Origin: Arcuatula senhousia
Taxonomy: Eukaryota; Mollusca; Bivalvia; Mytilida; Mytilidae
Reading direction: 5' to 3'
Length of the DNA stretch: 64,000 nt
Assembly: GCA_963971305.1 (NCBI GenBank)
Contig: OZ020307.1
Span: 11,731,501 to 11,795,500 of the forward strand
A program made the translations under genes and the position numbers. The notes under the pieces are model-generated. The model was not told where the DNA came from. It saw only the letters and a program-made list of their open reading frames with translations, and did not search any database. Shown one piece after another: positions 56,701-64,000 of this stretch; positions within the stretch are counted from its first letter, which is position 1; each line of letters begins with the position of its first letter.

Positions 56701-59700
56701 TTATTGTTTATTGGCATTAGATGTATAGAACTGATGTGGGAATTTTTGGTTGGTTGTAAAACATAGCCGCTGTGGCTAAAAATAGAACATTAGGTTAAAC
56801 TTCACTTTTTTGCAAATAACTCAAAAAGGGTGACAGATTTTTAGATTTTGATTGAGAACAAAAGTGATCAGCACCTTAAGATCCACTATATTGTCAGATG
56901 ACCCCCTTATTAATCTTATGACCCTTTCATCGTGAGATAGATTTTGCCTAATAACCTTTACTTCAGGCACATATGTCAGGTGAGCGATTCAGGCTCCTGG
57001 GAGCCTCTTGTCTAAAAAGTTCTATTTTCAGGGGAGATAATTGGCGGGAAACTGTGTGACAAATTTTTATATAGAAATGTGTAGGAAAAATTAGTTTTTC
57101 TTAAATATCTTAAAAAGAAGGTCCGTGACCCCAACTTTTTATCATGTTTTTTAGTAGATAGTATATGCGGCTTGTCATTTGTGAAATATAATTAAAATCT
57201 GATGGGTTTCCAGCTCACAGTGATGCTAAATAACTCTTTTCCCTTTATAATCTATTGGAAAAACGATCTCTAGGCAACCAACTTCGCAAGGTCATAAATC
57301 TGTAAAAAGGTCCGTGACCCCCAATTATTTTTGCATTTTTAGCTCACCTGACCCGAAGGGTCATGTGAGCTATTGTCATCGTTAAGCGTCCGTCGTCCGT
57401 CCGTCCGTCGTCCGTCGTCCGTCGTCCGTCCGTTAACTTTTCTTCAAAGATCTTCTTCTCTGAAACCACTGAAGGGATTGCATTGATACTTGGTATACAT
57501 GGTCTTTAGGATGTCCTCTACCAAGTTTGTGAATTATATACATGTCGACCAACCAAGATGGCCGCCGTTGCTAAAAATAGAATAGGGGGGTCAGACCATT
57601 GTTTTTGGCTTATAACTCAAAAAGTATAAGAGATAGAGAAAATCTGAAGCAACCTTCCTTGTTCAGCACCAAAAGCTCTACAAATCTCTCCATTGAGTCA
57701 AAGTTGTGAAACAACTCCTTATAGGAGTTATTGCCCTTTAATCATCAAATTTGACCATTTTTGCAGTTTTTGGACAATATCTTGAAAACCTTTAGAGCTA
57801 GAGGAAAAGTTAGCATTGCAGAATTGTTTAGCTCATTGAGATCTACAAAAATGATTTCAGGGTCAAAATTGTCAGATCAGCCGTTTAAGAGTTATTCCCC
57901 TTTAACTGTTTTTTCCATGAATTTACACTGATTTTTAAAAATCTTCTTCTCTAAAACTACTGAAGGGATTGCATTGATACTTGGTATTCATGATCTTTAG
58001 GATGTCCTCTACCAAGTTTGTGAATTATATACATGTCGACCAACCAATATGGCCGCCGTTGCTAAAAATAGAATAGGGGGGTCAGACCATTGTTTTTGGC
58101 TTATAACTCAAAAAGTATAAAAGATAGAGAAAATCCGAAGCAACCTTCCTTGTTCAGCATCAAAAGCTCTACGAATCTCTCCATTGAGCCGAAGTTGTGA
58201 AACGACTCCTTATAGGAGTTATTGCCCTTTAATCATCAAATTTGACCATTTTTGCAGTTTTTGGACAATATCTTAAAAACCGTTGGAGCTAGAGGAAAAG
58301 TTAGCATTGCAGAATTGTTGAGCTCATTGAGATCTACAAAATTGATTTCAGGGTCTAAATTGTCAGATCAGCCGTTTAAGAGTTATTCCCCTTTAACTGT
58401 TTTTTCCATTAATTTACACTGATTTTCAAAAATCTTCTTCTCTAAAACTACTGAAGGGATTGTATTGATACTTGGTATACATGATCTTTAGGATGTCCTC
58501 AACCAAGTTTGTGAATTATATACATGTGGACCAACCAACATGGCTGCCGTTGCTAAAAATAGAATCGGGGGGTCAGACCATTGTTTTTGGCTTATAACTC
58601 AAAAAGTATAAAAGATACAGAAAATACGAAGCAACCTTCCTTGTTCAGCATCAAAATCTCTACGAATCTCTTCATTGAGTCGAAGTTGTGAAACGACTCC
58701 TTATAGGAGTTATTTCCCCTTAATCGTCAAAATTGACCATTTTTACAGTTTTTGGACTATATCTTAAAAACCGTTAGAGCTAGAGGAAAAGTTAGCATTG
58801 CAGAATTGTTTAGCTCATTGAGATCTACAAAAATGATTTCAGGGTCTAAATTGTCAGATCAGCCGTTTAAGAGTTATTCCCCTTCAACTGTTAATTTAAT
58901 TTATTTATTTAATTTACACTGATTTTCAATAATCTTCTTCTCTTAAACCACTGAAGGGATTGCATTGATACTTGGTATACATGATCTTTAGGATGTCCTC
59001 TACCAAGTTTGTGAATTATATACATGTCAACCAACCAACATGGCCGCCGTTGCTAAAAATAGAACAGGGGGGTCAAACCATTGTTTTTGGCTTATAACTC
59101 AAAAAGTATAAGAGATAAAGAAAATCGGAAGCAAATTTTGTTGTTCAGCATCAAAAGGTCCTTACAGTAGTTATTGCCCTTTAACTGTTTTTTCTATTAA
59201 TTTAAATTGATTTCCAAAAATCTTCTCTAAAACCACTGAAAGGATTGTTTTGCAACTTTGTATACTTGAAAGTTTGTGAAATTTATTCAAACTTTGGCAT
59301 AAGAGATCAGGTGAGCGATTCAGGCTCCTGGGAGCCTCTAGTTTTAATGTTCTTTTATCAAAGTTTAAATCTGCAAAATTTAACAAAAATCTGATGGATT
59401 TTTCTTATACCCCCGAACCACCTTAAGGCAATATTGTTAAAGCTCAGAATGATGATACAAATCATTGAATACATAGAATCTAAAAATGAATCCTATAACA
59501 AAGTGTTAGTTATACAATAGAATGGTTGAATACATGCAAATTCCACTGAAAACAATATAACTTACGTATCAGTGTTGATTTATGCACTAATTCTAAAATC
59601 ACATTATTAGCTCACCTGGACCGAAGGTCCATGTGAGCTATTACCATCACTTGGCGTCCGTCGTCGTCTGTCGTCTGTCGTTGTCGTCGTCTGTTAACAA

Positions 59701-62700
59701 TTTTTCAAAAATCTTCTCCTCTGAAACTACCAAACAGAATTTAATGAAACTTGGTATGAATGATCCTTAGGGTGTCCTGCACCAAACTTGTGTTTTGATT
59801 TTTGATCCGTTAAAAAACATGGCCGCTGTTACTAAAAATAGACTAGGGGGGTCAGACTACTGTTTTTGGCTTATAAATCAAAAAGTATAAGAGATAGAGG
59901 AAATCTCAGGCACGCTACTGATTCAGCATCAAAAGCTCTAAAGCTCTACTAAAGTCTCCATTTGGTCAAAGTTGTCAGATGACCCCTTATAGGGGTTACG
60001 GCCCCTTAAAGATGAAAAATAGCATTTTTTCATGTTTTTGGCCTACAGAATGCAAACTATTGCAGATAGAGATTAGCTGTTGCTTGCTTAAATGTTCAGC
60101 TCATTTAACTCTACAAAAGTCTCAATAGGGTCGAAGTTGTCAGATAACCCCTTATAGGGGTAACGGACCCTTAAAGGTGAAAAATAGCCATTTTTCATGT
60201 TTTTGGCCTACAGAGTGAAAACTATTGCAAATAGAGATTAGCTGTTGCTTGCTTAAATGTTTAGCTCATTTAGCTCTACGAAAGTCTCAATAGGGTCGAA
60301 GTTGTCAGATGACCCCTGATAGGGGTTACGGCCCCTGAAAAATAGCGATTTTTCATGTTTTTGGCCTACAGAATGCAAACTATTGCAGATAGAGATTAGC
60401 TGTTGCTTGCTTAAATGTCCAGCTCATTTAACTCTACAAAAGTCTCAATAGGGTCGAAGTTGTCAGATGACCCCTGATAGGGGTAACGGACCCTTAAAGG
60501 TGTAAAATAGCCATTTTTCATGTTTTTGGCCTACAGAGTGAAAACTATTGCAAATAGAGATTAGCTGTTGCTTGCTTAAATGTTTAGCTCATTTAGCTCT
60601 ACGAAAGTCTCAATAGGGTCGAAGTTGTCAGATGACCCCTGATAGGGGTTACGGCCCCTGAAAAATAGCGATTTTTCATGTTTTTGGCCTACAGAATGCA
60701 AACTATTGCAGATAGAGATTAGCTGTTGCTTGCTTAAATGTCCAGCTCATTTAACTCTACAAAAGTCTCAATAGGGTCGAAGTTGTCAGATGACCCCTTA
60801 TAGGGGTTACGGCCCCTGAAAAATAGCGATTTTTCATGTTTTTGGCCTACAGAATGAAAAATTTTGAGATACAGATTAGCTGTTGCTTGCTTAAATGTTC
60901 AGCTCATTTAGCTCTACAAAATTCTCCATAGGGTCGAAGTTGTCAGATGACACCTTATAGGGGTTACGGTCCCTGAAAAATAGCGATTTTTCATGTTTTT
61001 GGCCTACAGAATGAAAACTATTGCAGATAAAGATTAGCTGTTGCTTGCTTAAATGTTCAGCTCATTTAGCTCTACAAAATTCTCCATAGGGTCGAAGTTG
61101 TCAGATGACTCCTTACAGGGGTTATGGCCCCTGAAAAATAAAGATTTTTCATGTTTTTAGCCTACAGAATGAAAACTATTGCAGATAGAGATTAGCTGTT
61201 GCTTGCTTAAATGTTCAGCACATTTAGCTCTACGAAAGTCTCCATAGGGTCGAAGTTGTCAGATGACCCCTTACAGGGTTACGGCCCCTGAAAAAAGCGA
61301 TGTTTCATGTTTTTGGCCTACAGAATGAAAACTATTGCAGATAGAGATTAGCTGTTGCTTGCTTAAATGTTCAGCTCATTTAGCTCTACAAAATTCTCCA
61401 TAGGGATAGATGACTACTTATAGGGGTTATGGCCCCTTATAGGTGAAAAATGGTGTTTTTGGCCGATAAAATGAAAACTGTTGCAGGTAGAGAAAAGCTG
61501 TTGCTTGCTTAAATGTTCAGCTCATTTAGCTCTAAAAAAGTATAGGGTCAACATCAAGACCAGGTGAGCGATTCAGGCTCTTGGGAGCCTCTTGTCTATT
61601 TAACAATGGAAAAATTGTATTACAGAAGAAGCAGCTCCTCGGAAATCTACTTATAACAGTACAACACTGAAATGTTTGGTGTGTGGGGATAGATCATCAG
61701 GAATACATTATGGTGTGCTGGCGTGTGAAGGATGCAAGGTAAGGATCATTTATGATATAAAAAAATGTTGATTAGTGTGTGCAAATACAAATATACAAAT
61801 ATTTCATAGGTTCAAACACAAAAATGTTCAAATATTTTGAATAATGCAAAAAAAAGTAAGTGATTTTGTTGTTGTGCCCACCTGCCCACTGTGGGCCTGG
61901 ACATGGAGTGGGCAATTGTGAGCCTATAATTTAAATATACATTATTTGAAGAATACCACACAGTATTTTATTTGAAAATTTTTAACAGTTTTCTATAAAT
62001 TTTTCAATATTTGAGCCCACATATTGCATTGGGTGGCAACTAAAATACAACTGATTCAGTAAATTGTATCTTCAAAGATGCATTAGATAATGGACTTAAA
62101 AATAGAGTTTGTTCAAGTAAGTACATGAATATAGTTTAATTTTATCTTGACCAAAGGCATCAATCACAAGGTCATAGGAGAATGGAGATGGAGGAAAAAA
62201 AGAACAAGATCGTGCTAATAAAAGAAAATGAAAAAAAAAAATAACAGAACAAAGATGCATCCAATTTTAACTAAATTTAAAACTTGTTGTTTGTGATTGT
62301 AGGGATTTTTCAGAAGAGCTTTACAAGATATTGGAGACCCAGCAAGAAAAAGGTGTTTTTATGGAAAAAACTGTCAGATAACGGTCCTAACAAGGAATAG
62401 ATGTCAGTATTGTAGATTACAGAAATGTCTTCAACTAGGAATGTCCAGATCAGGTATAACAACATTTATTTGATAAGATTTTAAGAGGTAGAAAATGGAT
62501 GAATGTGTCATGGAAAATATTGTCATCGAAGAAAAAATTTTGTGTTGGTGTTATATTTCCTTTGTGATGACGAAATTTACACAAATTATTACCTTGGTAA
62601 ATGGTTTATTCTTCATAAAAAAAAATTCCCTCATGTTTTCTGTACAAGAATGCAAAAAAAAGTTTCTTTTGTTACATAAGCTAAAAGCTGCTTTTAATAA

Positions 62701-64000
62701 TGACTACAACATAAATCTGTAGCATCCTGCATTGGGATTTTATATGGCAAAACTTCGGATAAATTGCAGGTAGCAACATCAACCTTGATTTTTAAATTTT
62801 GAATTATCACAAAATATTCAAATGCATTAATAGAAAAAAAAAAGACAAAAGGAAAGGTGTTCATTTTATAGTTTGTATGTTGTCTTTTTACATGTACTGT
62901 TAATTCTAAATTCTAGAAGTTTTTTTTGCTTATTATGAATAAAAAATTCAATTCTTCTATCTTTTCAGCTGCAAAGTTAGGAAGGAGATCAAGGAAAATG
63001 AGGGATATGATCAAATGTATGGAAGACTCTGTAATGGAGCAAGCTTTACATGGCCTCCTCAGTCTAAATCCGGACATCTCATCAGAAATCATGTCTACAG
63101 TTCTAAAACAGAAAGAAGAGCCACAAGATAACAAGAAGATGCCACAGAAATCGTCCACACCTCCTCTAGATCTGTCTCCACCCTCTTTGTCCAATGACAG
63201 TCTCTTCAGCTCATTAAGTAAATCCAATTTTCCCACTCCGGTTGGCTCGGTGTGTCACTCCCCTGTACCATCACCTGGGCGTAATCCTTCAGCAGTACTA
63301 CCTCTCAGTGTTGGTCATCCCTTTGCTAATCCCATGCTGTTCTCTCTAGGACAAGATGTTCTCTCCTCTGCAATGTACTATGGTGCTCCAGCCTTGTTCA
63401 GTCAACAAGGATCCTCCTCTCCTATAAATCTGGTGAAGTCTGAAAGACATGAAAGATCTTCAATGAGAGGACCTGGTCATCTGATGTCTCCTAGCCATCA
63501 ATCATCTATGGACCCAATGAGAAACCGACAGTCTATTGACTCAATCTCGTCCATATCCCAACACTCTTCATATGACAACGAGGGTCTAGAATCCTTGGAT
63601 GTTGTCAGTCAGAGAGGTTCATTTGACTTTGGTGATGAGGAAATACAAGCTCTGAGTGCAAGACAACACCAAAATCAGATGGGTTTAGAAAACATGCAGT
63701 TTTCACAGTTTCAAAATAAAGGACCAATGTTCAAAAAGCCACAGTATCAAGCTACATATCAGAGGCCTGCCTCCTTGGACAGTGGAGGAAACAGCCAAGC
63801 AGCAATGCAGCATCCTGGATCAGAAATGGATCAAAGACCACCATCTTTAGAAATGAGTGGATACAATGGTAGGAACAGCCAGGCATCTATACAAAGACCA
63901 GAATCAGGAATGGAGCAGAGGCCTCCCTCATTAGAAGTCAGTGGATATACTAGTGGACGAAGCAGTTGTCAAATGGCAGCAATGGAACAACGTCCAGGAT
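53748..64000 (+). CDS. NR1-like nuclear receptor, 5' four exons (partial, runs off window)
   Basis: Ligand-type transcription factor of the nuclear receptor superfamily. Exons 53748-54825, 61626-61738, 62303-62453 and 62969 to beyond 64000 have compatible phases. The start ATG follows an in-frame stop. Residues 1-360 are a polar A/B region without known domains. The DNA-binding domain spans about 376-434: first finger Cys376-x2-Cys-x13-Cys-x2-Cys with P-box CEGCKG, second finger Cys415-x5-Cys-x9-Cys-x2-Cys434, then [24 protein letters not shown] and CEGCKG place it near NR1 receptors (ROR, Rev-erb, E75 type), possibly a protostome-specific NR1 group. Eighteen residues separate the fingers instead of the usual 15. 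A long Ser/Pro/Gln hinge with repeats reaches residue ~791 with no ligand-binding domain yet. Subfamily is uncertain. Confidence 0.85.
55540..57010 (+). mobile_element. Family A element in receptor intron, copy 1
   Basis: Complete: T run, AGCTCACCTGACCCGAAGGG hairpin, GTCCGTCCGTCGTCC microsatellite, two to three ~496-bp type units as in 22528-26445, CAGGTGAGCG, GGCTCCTGGGAGCC hairpin, CTCTTG. Close in sequence to the PDI-side array, so recently active or homogenised. Confidence 0.8.
57341..59341 (+). mobile_element. Family A element in receptor intron, copy 2
   Basis: Same start and the 3' hairpin GGCTCCTGGGAGCC, but the terminus reads CTCTAG instead of CTCTTG. The body uses a different ~480-bp unit (CTGAAGGGATTGCATTGATA, GTCAGACCATTGTTTTTGGC), repeated four times with the last truncated. 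So termini are conserved while bodies differ. Confidence 0.8.
59609..61594 (+). mobile_element. Family A element in receptor intron, copy 3
   Basis: Start AGCTCACCTGGACCGAAGG with hairpin, CGTCGTCTGTCGTCTGTCG microsatellite, about nine ~180-bp units like those at 18150-19480, ACCAGGTGAGCG, GGCTCTTGGGAGCC hairpin, CTCTTG. It ends only ~30 bp before the acceptor of the DNA-binding-domain exon at 61626. Confidence 0.8.

Larger units (their letters stand above)
55365..59422. mobile_element. TTAA-flanked inverted-repeat element hosting two family A insertions
   Basis: Ends GGTGGTTCGGGAGTATAA and TTATACCCCCGAACCACC are complementary at 17 of 18 positions, and each is bordered by TTAA (55361-55364, 59423-59426). 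This is the target signature of piggyBac and Kolobok-type transposons. Subtracting the family A elements at 55540-57010 and 57341-59341 leaves under 600 bp, so the original is a MITE without a transposase. It lies in the first coding intron of the receptor gene. Confidence 0.75.

Overview
This window looks like nuclear DNA from an animal, most likely a bivalve mollusc. Three spliced genes with GT-AG introns are present: an ER protein disulfide isomerase, a FERRY3/C12orf4 homologue and a nuclear receptor. The AT-rich background is packed with hairpin-ended, tandem-repeat-bearing non-autonomous transposons of the kind that fill bivalve genomes. The bivalve call is inference from repeat style and gene content; no marker gene proves the species.

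Layout. 1-5.6 kb: intergenic, with several small hairpin or terminal-inverted-repeat elements. 5.6-9.96 kb: a degenerate DIRS-like tyrosine-recombinase retroelement on the minus strand, with gag, an RT/RNase H ORF whose RT core is missing, and a YR integrase, ending about 200 bp from the next gene. 9.96-17.5 kb: a complete 10-exon PDIA1/P4HB-type gene (plus strand, 496 aa, two CGHC sites, KDEL end), with ER-stress-like motifs in its short promoter. 17.5-36.2 kb: about 18 kb of nested mobile elements from at least five sequence-unrelated families, with a 5'-truncated non-LTR retrotransposon among them. 37.3-51 kb: a 12-coding-exon gene on the minus strand (519 aa) matching FERRY3/C12orf4, its introns holding more elements and a tandemly duplicated half-exon. 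51-53.6 kb: intergenic remnants and a palindrome. 53.6-64 kb: the first four exons of an NR1-like nuclear receptor (plus strand; complete DNA-binding domain; it runs off the window before the ligand-binding domain). Its 6.8-kb first coding intron carries three complete copies of the dominant repeat family, two of them inside a TTAA-flanked inverted-repeat element.

Main discovery candidate. At least seven families with unrelated sequence share one plan: a 5' terminal hairpin, a short microsatellite, tandem body units, an inverted copy of the first bases set back from the 3' end, a short 3' palindrome and a brief T-rich tail. Because they are nested in each other, pre-insertion sequences can be read from neighbouring repeat units. 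Each readable case is an insertion into a T run with no target-site duplication beyond one or two Ts. That is the published signature of Helentron (Helitron2)-associated elements (HINEs). No Rep/helicase gene is visible here, so the mobilising enzyme is inferred.
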